Positions 10,507 through 18,444 of a DNA stretch of 64,000 nt are shown here, piece after piece. The stretch's first letter is position 1. Each line of letters starts with the position of its first letter. This DNA is from Enterobacter sp. RHBSTW-00994 (lineage in GTDB: Bacteria > Pseudomonadota > Gammaproteobacteria > Enterobacterales > Enterobacteriaceae). Both the position numbers and the translations under genes were made by a program. The notes under the pieces were generated by a model. It did no database searches. It was given only the letters and a program-made list of their open reading frames with translations, and was not told the DNA's origin. Location of the stretch: contig NZ_CP056199.1 of NCBI RefSeq assembly GCF_013782625.1, forward strand, positions 3,242,588 through 3,306,587, given 5' to 3'.

Positions 10507-10545
10507 CTATGCAGAATTTTTCACAGTGCGCAAAATTCTGCATAG
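10507..10545. promoter_or_regulatory. AtoC operator (large inverted repeat)
   Basis: A perfect 14-bp inverted repeat, CTATGCAGAATTTT (10507-10520) and AAAATTCTGCATAG (10532-10545), is separated by 11 bp. It closely resembles the AtoC-binding palindrome described upstream of E. coli atoD. It is centred about 130 bp before the expected start of transcription, a normal enhancer distance for an NtrC-family activator. Confidence 0.88.
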
Positions 10546-10631
10546 TCTCCCCCAAGAAACCCGTCACAACATAATAAAAATAAATCATTTATTTCAATTA
10601 GTTAATATAAAAATACTATCTTAATCAATCC

Positions 10632-10647
10632 TGGCATATCGCTTGCT
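10632..10647 (+). promoter_or_regulatory. Sigma-54 promoter of atoDAEB
   Basis: The sequence TGGCATATCGCTTGCT has the GG (10633-10634) and GC (10645-10646) dinucleotides exactly 10 bp apart, as required for a -24/-12 promoter, and matches the TGGCAC-N5-TTGCW consensus at nearly all positions. Placement between the AtoC operator and atoD fits RpoN-dependent transcription. Confidence 0.88.
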
Positions 10648-10692
10648 ATTCCCCAAACGTACCCAACATGGAGTATGCAAAAGGGAAACATA

Positions 10693-11352
10693 ATGAAAAC
10701 CAAACTGATTAACTTACAAGATGCCACCACTTTCTTTCGTGATGGCATGACTATTATGGTCGGAGGCTTTATGGGCGTAGGAACCCCGCCACGCCTCGTT
10801 GATGCCTTACTACAATCTGGCGTTCGCGATCTGACGTTGATTGCCAATGATACCGCCTTTATCGATACCGGTATCGGCCCACTAATCGTCAATGGCCGGG
10901 TAAGCAAAGTCATCGCCTCGCACATTGGCACCAACCCTGAAACAGGCCGTCGCATGATTGCGGGTGAGATGGAGGTCCGTCTGGTTCCGCAGGGCACGCT
11001 CATTGAGCAAATTCGCTGCGGTGGTTCAGGCCTTGGTGGTTTTCTGACCCCGACAGGCGTTGGCACCGTGGTGGCCGATGGCAAGCAAACCCTGCAACTT
11101 GAGGGGAAAACCTGGCTGCTCGAGCGCCCGTTACGTGCAGATCTGGCACTGATCCGTGCGCACCGCAGTGACCGTTCAGGCAACCTTACCTATCAACTCA
11201 GCGCCCGCAATTTTAACCCGCTAATCGCCCTCGCTGCTGACATCACTTTAGCTGAACCTGATGAGCTGGTGGAAACAGGCGCACTTCAGCCTGACCACAT
11301 TATCACCCCAGGCGCCGTTATCGACCATATCGTCATTCCACAGGAGAGCTAA
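10693..11352 (+). CDS. atoD: Acetoacetyl-CoA transferase, alpha subunit
   Basis: AtoD with AtoA forms the acetate CoA-transferase that moves CoA from acetyl-CoA to acetoacetate or short-chain fatty acids in the cytoplasm. The 219-residue chain has the family I CoA-transferase alpha signature [17 protein letters not shown] near residues 28-44 and the CoA-transferase region [16 protein letters not shown]. The start at 10693 ([10 protein letters not shown]) has an AAGGGA ribosome-binding site about 8 bp upstream and matches E. coli; an upstream in-frame ATG at 10675 would absorb that site. It is the first gene of atoDAEB, and atoA begins 2 bp after its stop. Confidence 0.95.
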   Translation: MKTKLINLQDATTFFRDGMTIMVGGFMGVGTPPRLVDALLQSGVRDLTLIANDTAFIDTGIGPLIVNGRVSKVIASHIGTNPETGRRMIAGEMEVRLVPQGTLIEQIRCGGSGLGGFLTPTGVGTVVADGKQTLQLEGKTWLLERPLRADLALIRAHRSDRSGNLTYQLSARNFNPLIALAADITLAEPDELVETGALQPDHIITPGAVIDHIVIPQES

Positions 11353-11354
11353 TC

Positions 11355-12005
11355 ATGGATGCTAAACAACGTATTGCGCGCCGCGTAGCCCTCGAGCTTC
11401 GTGATGGCGATGTGGTCAATCTGGGGATTGGGCTGCCGACGATGGTCGCCAATTACTTACCGGAAGATATTCACATTATGCTGCAGTCCGAGAACGGTTT
11501 TTTGGGGCTAGGGCCGGTCACAACCACGCATCCCGATCTGGTGAATGCCGGTGGACAACCGTGCGGTATTTTACCCGGTGCAGCTATATTCGACAGCGCC
11601 ATGTCCTTCGCGCTGATCCGTGGTGGCCACATTGATGCCTGTGTGCTCGGTGGCTTGCAGGTGGATGAGCAAGCTAACCTCGCCAACTGGGTTGTTCCAG
11701 GGAAAATGGTTCCTGGCATGGGAGGCGCGATGGATCTGGTGACCGGTGCCCGTAAAGTGATTATTGCCATGGAGCATTGCGCCAAAGACGGTTCGGCAAA
11801 AATCCTTCGTCACTGCACCATGCCGCTCACAGCGCAGCACGCAGTCCACCTGCTGGTCACTGAACTGGCCGTATTCCGCTTTATCGACGGAAAAATGTGG
11901 CTGACAGAAATCGTGGAAAACTGCGACATTGCCAGCCTACGCGAAAAAACCGAAGCCCAATTTGACATCGCGGCTAATCTAATCATCCAGCGGGGTGACC
12001 TATGA
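11355..12005 (+). CDS. atoA: Acetoacetyl-CoA transferase, beta subunit
   Basis: AtoA is the catalytic beta subunit of the acetate CoA-transferase. The 216-residue protein has the SENGFLGLGP motif whose glutamate, residue 46, is the expected covalent CoA-thioester nucleophile, and the glycine-rich PGMGGAMDLVTGARKV segment typical of the family. Length and sequence agree with E. coli AtoA. It begins 2 bp after atoD and overlaps atoE by 4 bp, as expected for coordinated translation of a heteromeric enzyme and its transporter. Confidence 0.95.
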   Translation: MDAKQRIARRVALELRDGDVVNLGIGLPTMVANYLPEDIHIMLQSENGFLGLGPVTTTHPDLVNAGGQPCGILPGAAIFDSAMSFALIRGGHIDACVLGGLQVDEQANLANWVVPGKMVPGMGGAMDLVTGARKVIIAMEHCAKDGSAKILRHCTMPLTAQHAVHLLVTELAVFRFIDGKMWLTEIVENCDIASLREKTEAQFDIAANLIIQRGDL

Positions 12006-13324
12006 TTGGCCGTATCTCGCGCTTTATGACGCGCTTCGTAAGCCGCTGGCTACCTGATCCGCTGATCTTCGCCATGCTATTGACGCTGATAACTTTTGGC
12101 GTTGCTCTCTGGCTAACCCCGCAAACGCCAGTCCGCATGGTGAGATTCTGGGGCGATGGTTTCTGGAATCTGCTGGCATTCGGGATGCAAATGGCACTAA
12201 TCATCGTGACGGGGCATGCGTTGGCCAGTTCCGGTCCGGTGAAAAGTCTACTGCGTACCGCCGCCTCTGTCGCCAAAACACCGGCACAGGGCGTAATGCT
12301 GGTGACCTTCTTTGGTTCGGTAGCCTGTGTCATCAACTGGGGTTTTGGTCTGGTAGTTGGGGCCATGTTTGCCCGCGAAGTGGCACGACGGATCCCTGGT
12401 TCTGACTATCCACTGCTGATTGCCTGTGCCTATATCGGTTTCCTCACCTGGGGCGGCGGCTTCTCTGGTTCGATGCCGTTGTTGGCGGCGACACCAGGCA
12501 ACCCGGTGGAACATATCGCAGGACTAATTCCTGTCGGCGATACCCTGTTTACCGGCTTCAATATCTTTATCACTCTGGCACTGATTGCGGTTATGCCGTT
12601 TATCACACGCCTGATGACGCCAAAACCCGCCGATGTGGTCAGCATTGACCCTAAATTGTTACTTGAAGAGGCCGATTTTCAGAAGCAACTTCCTGCTGAC
12701 GCACCACCGTCTGAACGCCTTGAAGAGAGCAGGATCCTGACGCTCATCATTGGCGCTCTGGGCATTGCTTACCTGGGCATCTACTTCGCGGAGAAAGGCT
12801 TCAATATCACCATCAATACCGTCAACCTGATGTTTATGATTGCCGGTCTTCTGCTACACAAAACACCCATGGCTTACATGCGCGCCATCAGCGCCGCAGC
12901 TCGAAGTACCTCTGGGATCCTGGTGCAATTCCCTTTCTACGCAGGGATCCAGTTGATGATGGAGCATTCCGGTCTTGGCGGACTCATCACTGAATTCTTC
13001 ATTAATGTTGCCAACAAAGACACCTTCCCGTTGATGACCTTTTTTAGTTCCGCGCTGATCAACTTTGCCGTGCCGTCAGGCGGTGGTCATTGGGTGATTC
13101 AGGGGCCGTTCGTTCTGCCTGCCGCGCAGGCGCTCGGTGCCGACATTGGTAAATCCGTGATGGCTATCGCCTATGGCGAACAGTGGATGAACATGGCACA
13201 ACCGTTCTGGGCGCTGCCTGCGCTGGCCATTGCCGGGCTTGGGGTACGTGACATCATGGGTTACTGCATCACCGCTTTGCTCTTCTCCGGCGTCATTTTT
13301 GTCATTGGATTGACCTTGTTCTGA
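12002..13324 (+). CDS. atoE: Short-chain fatty acid transporter AtoE
   Basis: AtoE is a polytopic inner-membrane protein, taken from its operon to import acetoacetate or short-chain fatty acids such as butyrate. The 440 residues contain roughly ten to twelve hydrophobic segments, for instance PLIFAMLLTLITFGVALWL and VMLVTFFGSVACVINWGFG, and the family segment NFAVPSGGGHWVIQGPFV near residue 350. The ATG overlaps the atoA stop (ATGA). atoB follows after 31 bp that includes an AAGGAAC ribosome-binding site. The transport direction and substrate rest on family and operon context. Confidence 0.92.
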   Translation: MIGRISRFMTRFVSRWLPDPLIFAMLLTLITFGVALWLTPQTPVRMVRFWGDGFWNLLAFGMQMALIIVTGHALASSGPVKSLLRTAASVAKTPAQGVMLVTFFGSVACVINWGFGLVVGAMFAREVARRIPGSDYPLLIACAYIGFLTWGGGFSGSMPLLAATPGNPVEHIAGLIPVGDTLFTGFNIFITLALIAVMPFITRLMTPKPADVVSIDPKLLLEEADFQKQLPADAPPSERLEESRILTLIIGALGIAYLGIYFAEKGFNITINTVNLMFMIAGLLLHKTPMAYMRAISAAARSTSGILVQFPFYAGIQLMMEHSGLGGLITEFFINVANKDTFPLMTFFSSALINFAVPSGGGHWVIQGPFVLPAAQALGADIGKSVMAIAYGEQWMNMAQPFWALPALAIAGLGVRDIMGYCITALLFSGVIFVIGLTLF

Positions 13325-13355
13325 CAGCAATCACTTATTTTAAGGAACAGAAAAA

Positions 13356-14540
13356 ATGAAAAACTGTGTCATTGTCAGCGCGACCCGCACCGCCATCGGC
13401 AACTTTAATGGCTCCCTGGCGTCTGTTAGTGCCGTCGATCTCGGCGCGACAGTCATCAGCGCCGCCCTGGAACGGGCGTGCCTCGATCCGAACCTGGTGG
13501 ATGAAGTCATTATGGGTAACGTATTGCAGGCTGGGCTCGGGCAAAATCCGGCTCGCCAGGCTCTGTTAAAAAGCGGCATTGCCGAGACGGTCAGCGCCTT
13601 TACCGTCAACAAGGTTTGCGGCTCCGGTCTTAAAAGCGTGGCCCTGGCTGCGCAGGCCATCCAGGCAGGCGTGGCACAAGCCATCGTGGCTGGGGGCATG
13701 GAAAACATGAGCCAGGCACCGTATTTACTAGACGCCAAAGCCCGCTGGGGGTATCGCCTTGGAGATTCGCAACTCTCCGATGTTATCCTGCGCGATGGCC
13801 TGATCTGCGCCACCCACGGCTATCATATGGGGATCACGGCCGAAAACGTCGCCCGCGAATATGGTATAAGCCGGGAGATGCAGGACGAACTGGCCCTGCA
13901 GTCTCAACACAAAGCAGCAGCAGCCATCGCCTCAGGGGCCTTCCAGGCGGAAATTACCCCGGTTAACGTTACCACTCGCAAAAAGACTGTCCTCTTTGAC
14001 CGTGATGAGTTTCCTAAAGTGGATTCAACTGCACAGGCTCTGGCAACACTGCGTCCGGCTTTTGACAAAGCCGGCACGGTCACCGCCGGAAATGCCTCCG
14101 GCATTAACGATGGGGCTGCGGCCCTTGTGGTTATGCTGGAGTCTGCAGCGCTGGCTGCCGGTTTACAGCCTCTCGCGCGGATCAAAGCTTATGCCAGCAG
14201 TGGTGTAGCCCCCTCACTGATGGGCATAGGACCAGTCCCTGCGACGCAAAAAGCCCTGCAGATGAGCGGGTTGCAACTGTCTGATATCGATCTGATCGAA
14301 GCCAACGAGGCTTTTGCCGCACAGTTTCTGGCTGTAGGCAAAAAGCTCGGTTTTGAGCCGCATAAGGTGAACGTCAACGGCGGGGCTATTGCGCTCGGGC
14401 ATCCCGTAGGTGCCAGTGGAGCCCGTATCCTGGTAACGCTTCTGCATGCATTACAGGCACAGGACAAAACCCTGGGGCTGGCAACGTTATGCATTGGCGG
14501 CGGCCAGGGGATCGCCATGGTGGTAGAGAGAATGCGCTAA
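13356..14540 (+). CDS. atoB: Acetyl-CoA acetyltransferase (thiolase II) AtoB
   Basis: AtoB cleaves acetoacetyl-CoA with CoA to two acetyl-CoA (and can run in reverse), completing acetoacetate use. The 394-residue thiolase has nucleophile Cys88 in [11 protein letters not shown], His349 in [13 protein letters not shown] and proton-donor Cys379 in [10 protein letters not shown], so the catalytic triad is intact. The start at 13356 follows AAGGAAC with normal spacing. It ends the atoDAEB operon and is followed at once by a strong bidirectional terminator shared with the convergent gyrA. It could in principle be another biosynthetic thiolase, but the operon makes AtoB nearly certain. Confidence 0.96.
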   Translation: MKNCVIVSATRTAIGNFNGSLASVSAVDLGATVISAALERACLDPNLVDEVIMGNVLQAGLGQNPARQALLKSGIAETVSAFTVNKVCGSGLKSVALAAQAIQAGVAQAIVAGGMENMSQAPYLLDAKARWGYRLGDSQLSDVILRDGLICATHGYHMGITAENVAREYGISREMQDELALQSQHKAAAAIASGAFQAEITPVNVTTRKKTVLFDRDEFPKVDSTAQALATLRPAFDKAGTVTAGNASGINDGAAALVVMLESAALAAGLQPLARIKAYASSGVAPSLMGIGPVPATQKALQMSGLQLSDIDLIEANEAFAAQFLAVGKKLGFEPHKVNVNGGAIALGHPVGASGARILVTLLHALQAQDKTLGLATLCIGGGQGIAMVVERMR

Positions 14541-14543
14541 AAG

Positions 14544-14568
14544 AAAAGGGCCGGAAACCGGCCCTTTT
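14544..14568. terminator. Bidirectional terminator between atoB and gyrA
   Basis: An 11-bp perfect stem AAAAGGGCCGG / CCGGCCCTTTT has a 3-base AAA loop. The T-tract on one arm and A-tract on the other let it serve both convergent genes. Confidence 0.9.
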
Positions 14569-14582
14569 TATGTCAGGAGACA

Positions 14583-17219
14583 TTACTCGTCGGCATCATC
14601 TGCCGCATCATCGTCAGTATCGGCTTCCGGCACGATCTCATCATCGCCTTCCGCTACGCTACCATCGATGGAATCGAGCTCTTCGTCATCCACAGGTTCC
14701 GCAACACGCTGCAGACCCACCACGTTTTCATCTTCCGCTGTGCGGATGAGGATCACGCCCTGGGTGTTACGCCCTACCACGCTGATTTCAGAGACACGAG
14801 TACGCACCAGCGTACCGGCATCGGTAATCATCATGATCTGGTCACAATCATCTACCTGTACCGCGCCAACAACGGAACCGTTGCGCTCGGTCACTTTGAT
14901 AGAGATAACGCCCTGCGTGCCACGAGACTTGGTTGGGTATTCGCCTTCAGCAGTACGTTTACCATAACCATTCTGCGTCACGGTCAGGATTGCACCTTCG
15001 CCACGCGGAATAATCAGGGAAACGACCTTGTCTTCACCCGCCAGTTTGATGCCACGTACACCTGTTGCAGTACGGCCCATCGCACGAACAGCGTTCTCTT
15101 TGAAGCGCACCACTTTACCGGCCGCAGAGAACAACATGACTTCATCCGTACCGGATGTCAGATCCACGCCAATCAGCTCATCACCGTCGTTCAGGTTGAC
15201 GGCAATAATACCGGCTGAACGTGGACGGCTGAATTCGGTCAGTGCAGTTTTCTTCACTGTACCGCTGGCTGTCGCCATAAAGACGTTCACGCCTTCTTCG
15301 TACTCACGTACCGGCAGGATCGCGGTGATACGTTCGTTTGGTTCAAGCGGCAACAGGTTGACGATTGGACGGCCACGTGCGCCACGACTTGCTTCAGGAA
15401 GCTGATAAACCTTCATCCAGTACAGACGACCACGGCTGGAGAAGCAGAGGATCGTGTCATGGGTGTTTGCCACCAACAGGCGGTCAATAAAGTCTTCTTC
15501 TTTAATACGTGCTGCTGATTTGCCTTTACCACCACGACGTTGAGCTTCGTAGTCGGTCAGTGGCTGATACTTCACATAGCCCTGATGAGACAGGGTAACC
15601 ACCACGTCTTCGCGGTTGATCAGATCTTCAATGTTGATATCAGAGCTATTCGCAGTGATTTCAGTGCGACGTTCATCACCAAACTGATCGCGGACCAGCT
15701 CCAGCTCTTCACGGATCACTTCCATCAGACGATCGGCACTGCCGAGGATATGCAGCAGTTCAGCAATCTGTTCCAGCAGCTCTTTGTACTCGTCGAGCAG
15801 TTTTTCATGCTCAAGGCCGGTCAGTTTCTGCAGACGCAGATCCAGAATGGCCTGGGCCTGCTGTTCAGTCAGGTAGTACTGACCATCACGCACGCCAAAC
15901 TCTGGCTCCAGCCATTCCGGACGCGCCGCATCGTCGCCCGCACGTTCCAGCATCGCCGCAACGTTACCCAGTTCCCAAGGACGCGCAACGAGTCCAGCTT
16001 TCGCTTCTGCTGGCGTCGGTGCACGACGGATCAGCTCGATGATTGGGTCGATGTTTGCCAGTGCGACAGCCAGTGCTTCAAGGATATGAGCACGGTCACG
16101 CGCTTTGCGCAGCTCGAAAATAGTACGGCGAGTCACGACTTCGCGGCGGTGACGCACGAATGCACTCAGGATCTCTTTCAGGTTCATGATCTTCGGCTGA
16201 CCATGGTGCAGTGCAACCATGTTGATACCGAAGGAGACCTGAAGTTGAGTCTGGGAGTACAGGTTGTTCAGTACAACCTCACCCACCGCGTCGCGTTTGA
16301 TTTCGATGACGACACGCATCCCGTCTTTATCGGACTCATCACGCAGCGCGCTGATACCTTCAACACGTTTCTCTTTGACCAGCTCGGCGATTTTTTCAAT
16401 CAGACGCGCTTTGTTCACCTGATAAGGGATTTCGTGAACAATGATGGTTTCACGGCCCGTTTTTGCATCGGCTTCCACTTCAGCGCGGGCGCGGATGTAA
16501 ATTTTGCCGCGACCAGTACGGTAAGCTTCTTCGATGCCACGGCGACCATTAATGATAGCTGCCGTTGGGAAGTCCGGACCCGGAATGTGTTCCATCAGCC
16601 CTTCAATGCTGATGTCTTCATCGTCGATATAGGCCAGACAACCGTTGATCACTTCCGTGATGTTATGCGGTGGAATGTTGGTTGCCATACCTACGGCGAT
16701 ACCGGATGAACCGTTCACCAGAAGGTTAGGGATTTTCGTTGGCATAACGTCAGGAATTTTTTCCGTGCCGTCGTAGTTATCAACGAAATCAACCGTCTCT
16801 TTTTCCAGATCGGCCATCAGCTCGTGGGCGATTTTCGACATACGGATTTCCGTATAACGCATCGCCGCAGCGGAGTCGCCGTCGACAGAACCAAAGTTAC
16901 CCTGACCATCTACCAGCATGTAACGCAGCGAGAAAGGCTGCGCCATACGCACGATCGTGTCATAAACGGCGGTATCACCGTGTGGGTGATATTTACCGAT
17001 TACGTCACCAACGACACGGGCAGATTTTTTATAGGCTTTATTCCAGTCATTGCCCAATACGTTCATGGCGTATAGTACGCGACGGTGTACCGGCTTCAGG
17101 CCATCGCGGACGTCCGGCAGCGCACGGCCAACAATGACCGACATCGCATAGTCCAGATAGGAGCTCTTCAGCTCTTCCTCGATGTTAACCGGTGTAATTT
17201 CTCTCGCAAGGTCGCTCAT
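14583..17219 (-). CDS. gyrA: DNA gyrase subunit A
   Basis: GyrA is the DNA breakage-reunion subunit of the A2B2 topoisomerase that adds negative supercoils; it is a quinolone target. The 878-residue protein has the winged-helix/tower core with catalytic Tyr122 (AAMRYTE). The C-terminal beta-pinwheel carries the GyrA-box QRRGGKGKS near residue 560, and the tail is strongly acidic ([19 protein letters not shown]). The quinolone-resistance region reads [10 protein letters not shown]: residue 83 is Thr (codon ACC) and residue 87 is Asp. E. coli has Ser83; Thr83 is native in some genera such as Citrobacter freundii, so it should not be read as an acquired mutation without a reference. The gene is divergent from ubiG. 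Confidence 0.97.
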   Translation of the reverse strand: MSDLAREITPVNIEEELKSSYLDYAMSVIVGRALPDVRDGLKPVHRRVLYAMNVLGNDWNKAYKKSARVVGDVIGKYHPHGDTAVYDTIVRMAQPFSLRYMLVDGQGNFGSVDGDSAAAMRYTEIRMSKIAHELMADLEKETVDFVDNYDGTEKIPDVMPTKIPNLLVNGSSGIAVGMATNIPPHNITEVINGCLAYIDDEDISIEGLMEHIPGPDFPTAAIINGRRGIEEAYRTGRGKIYIRARAEVEADAKTGRETIIVHEIPYQVNKARLIEKIAELVKEKRVEGISALRDESDKDGMRVVIEIKRDAVGEVVLNNLYSQTQLQVSFGINMVALHHGQPKIMNLKEILSAFVRHRREVVTRRTIFELRKARDRAHILEALAVALANIDPIIELIRRAPTPAEAKAGLVARPWELGNVAAMLERAGDDAARPEWLEPEFGVRDGQYYLTEQQAQAILDLRLQKLTGLEHEKLLDEYKELLEQIAELLHILGSADRLMEVIREELELVRDQFGDERRTEITANSSDINIEDLINREDVVVTLSHQGYVKYQPLTDYEAQRRGGKGKSAARIKEEDFIDRLLVANTHDTILCFSSRGRLYWMKVYQLPEASRGARGRPIVNLLPLEPNERITAILPVREYEEGVNVFMATASGTVKKTALTEFSRPRSAGIIAVNLNDGDELIGVDLTSGTDEVMLFSAAGKVVRFKENAVRAMGRTATGVRGIKLAGEDKVVSLIIPRGEGAILTVTQNGYGKRTAEGEYPTKSRGTQGVISIKVTERNGSVVGAVQVDDCDQIMMITDAGTLVRTRVSEISVVGRNTQGVILIRTAEDENVVGLQRVAEPVDDEELDSIDGSVAEGDDEIVPEADTDDDAADDADE

Positions 17220-17263
17220 CTAACCGCTATCCCTCTACTGTATCCCGGATTCAAAGGTCGCAA

Positions 17264-17299
17264 ATTATAACACAACCGCTCTCAGACAGGTAAACCTGT
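17264..17299 (-). promoter_or_regulatory. Probable gyrA promoter
   Basis: On the minus strand an extended -10 TGTTATAAT (hexamer at complement of 17264-17269) lies about 45 bp before the gyrA start. No good -35 is present; the spot is occupied by the inverted repeat ACAGGT-AA-ACCTGT (17286-17299). An extended -10 with a weak -35 is in keeping with a relaxation-stimulated gyrase promoter, but that is inference. Confidence 0.6.
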
Positions 17300-17322
17300 A
17301 TGCTTTATTCATGGGGATAGCC

Positions 17323-17354
17323 TGATATACTCCGAAGTCTTGCTAAATAAGGAG
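17323..17354 (+). promoter_or_regulatory. Probable ubiG promoter element and ribosome-binding site
   Basis: An extended -10 TGATATACT (hexamer TATACT at 17326-17331) lies 35 bp before the ubiG ATG, and a strong TAAGGAG ribosome-binding site ends at about 17354. No convincing -35 was found. Confidence 0.45.
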
Positions 17355-17365
17355 TAAAAGCACCC

Positions 17366-18094
17366 ATGAATGCCGAAAAATCCCCGGTGACTCACAACGT
17401 TGATCATGAAGAGATCGCCAAATTTGAGGCGGTAGCGTCCCGTTGGTGGGATCTCGACGGTGAGTTTAAACCTCTGCACCGCATTAACCCACTGCGTCTT
17501 GGCTATATTGCGGAACGCTCTGGCGGTCTTTTCGGTAAAAAGATCCTCGACGTAGGCTGCGGTGGTGGCATTCTTGCAGAAAGCATGGCACGTGAAGGGG
17601 CGAGCGTTACCGGTCTGGACATGGGATTTGAACCGCTACAGGTGGCAAAACTCCACGCGCTGGAAAGCGGTATTCAGGTTGATTACGTACAAGAAACTGT
17701 CGAAGCGCATGCAGCAAAACACGCGCACCAGTATGACGTCGTCACCTGTATGGAAATGCTTGAACACGTACCTGATCCCCAGTCTGTCGTGCGTGCTTGC
17801 GCGAAGCTCGTTAAACCGGGTGGACAGGTGTTCTTCTCCACCATTAATCGTAACGGTAAAGCCTGGCTGATGGCCGTAGTCGGTGCAGAATACGTCCTGC
17901 GCATGGTCCCCAAAGGAACGCATGACGTGAAAAAATTCATCAAACCTGCTGAATTATTAAGCTGGGTCGACCAAACGTGGCTCAAAGAGCAGCACATCAC
18001 AGGTCTGCATTACAATCCGTTAACCGATAAATTTAAGCTCGCACCCGGCGTGGATGTTAATTATATGTTGCACACAACTGCAAAAAACGACTAA
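17366..18094 (+). CDS. ubiG: Ubiquinone biosynthesis O-methyltransferase UbiG
   Basis: UbiG carries out both S-adenosylmethionine-dependent O-methylations of ubiquinone synthesis, on the early catechol intermediate and on 3-demethylubiquinol. The 242-residue class I methyltransferase has the SAM-binding motif [15 protein letters not shown] near residues 60-75, the acidic loop [11 protein letters not shown], and [11 protein letters not shown] as the post-motif signature. N-terminal [19 protein letters not shown] is typical of the family. TAAGGAG upstream sets the start. It is divergent from gyrA, as in E. coli. The next gene is nrdA; the autotransporter gene yfaL that follows ubiG in E. coli is absent. 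Confidence 0.96.
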   Translation: MNAEKSPVTHNVDHEEIAKFEAVASRWWDLDGEFKPLHRINPLRLGYIAERSGGLFGKKILDVGCGGGILAESMAREGASVTGLDMGFEPLQVAKLHALESGIQVDYVQETVEAHAAKHAHQYDVVTCMEMLEHVPDPQSVVRACAKLVKPGGQVFFSTINRNGKAWLMAVVGAEYVLRMVPKGTHDVKKFIKPAELLSWVDQTWLKEQHITGLHYNPLTDKFKLAPGVDVNYMLHTTAKND

Positions 18095-18117
18095 CGTCAT
18101 CAACTATTCTTATAAAG

Positions 18118-18146
18118 ATTGCGCGACATCATGTTGCGCAATTTTG
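18118..18146 (+). terminator. Terminator downstream of ubiG
   Basis: A 10-bp stem ATTGCGCGAC / GTTGCGCAAT (one G-T pair) with loop ATCAT is followed by a short T-run. It lies 24 bp after the ubiG stop. Confidence 0.7.
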
Positions 18147-18286
18147 ACCTCTCGTTGAAGAAATCAGCACTCGATCAAATTTTCATTTTTTTTTATCGAA
18201 TATTGACAATCCGTCCAGGCCTTACGGTACGTGGACTTAGCGTTTATTACGCTTCTGCAACCTCAATTTAACCTCAAAATCAACCC

Positions 18287-18314
18287 TTGTGCTGAAAAGA
18301 TTCGATACTAGAAT
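18287..18314 (+). promoter_or_regulatory. Candidate nrdA promoter
   Basis: A -35-like TTGTGC (18287-18292) and -10-like TAGAAT (18309-18314) are spaced 16 bp, just before the NrdR-type boxes. The assignment is by eye only. Confidence 0.45.
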
Positions 18315-18316
18315 AC

Positions 18317-18362
18317 TCACCATATAGCGTTTTTCTTATCGCAAACCCCCTACATGTAGTAT
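18317..18362 (+). promoter_or_regulatory. Paired NrdR boxes upstream of nrdA
   Basis: Two 16-bp elements start 30 bp apart: TCACCATATAGCGTTT (18317-18332) and CCCCTACATGTAGTAT (18347-18362). Each matches the NrdR consensus acaCwAtATaTwGtgt at about 11 of 16 positions, and the second lines up with the E. coli nrdA box CCCCTATATATAGTGT. NrdR represses ribonucleotide reductase operons in response to nucleotide levels. Spacing of about three helical turns supports the call. Confidence 0.7.
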
Positions 18363-18401
18363 TTATCCACAGAGTTAGTCACAAGACAGACCTGTGGATA
18401 A
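18363..18401. promoter_or_regulatory. Two inverted DnaA boxes upstream of nrdA
   Basis: Perfect 9-mers TTATCCACA (18363-18371) and TGTGGATAA (18393-18401, opposite orientation) flank a 21-bp spacer. DnaA is known to regulate nrdAB in E. coli, linking precursor supply to replication initiation. Here both boxes lie between the NrdR boxes and the start codon, probably within the transcribed leader. Confidence 0.85.
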
Positions 18402-18444
18402 ACGGGGGGATATTTTTTTATTTCACGGACAGGTAAAAACCCAC

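Larger units (their letters stand above)
18095..18444. other. Intergenic region ubiG-nrdA (nrdA control region)
   Basis: These 350 bp contain the ubiG terminator, the nrdA promoter, two NrdR-type boxes and two perfect DnaA boxes, each listed separately. No gene is seen here. The autotransporter gene yfaL that occupies this position in E. coli K-12 is missing without visible remnants. Confidence 0.75.

Noticed and set aside
15540..16709. 389-codon open frame antisense to gyrA
   Set aside because: Same codon-bias artefact. The translation is rich in His, Phe, Gln and Thr, typical of complementary-strand reading, and gyrA is certain.
18394..18444. Upstream extension of nrdA
   Set aside because: It runs through a DnaA box, lacks a ribosome-binding site, and is not found at the E. 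coli NrdA N-terminus.
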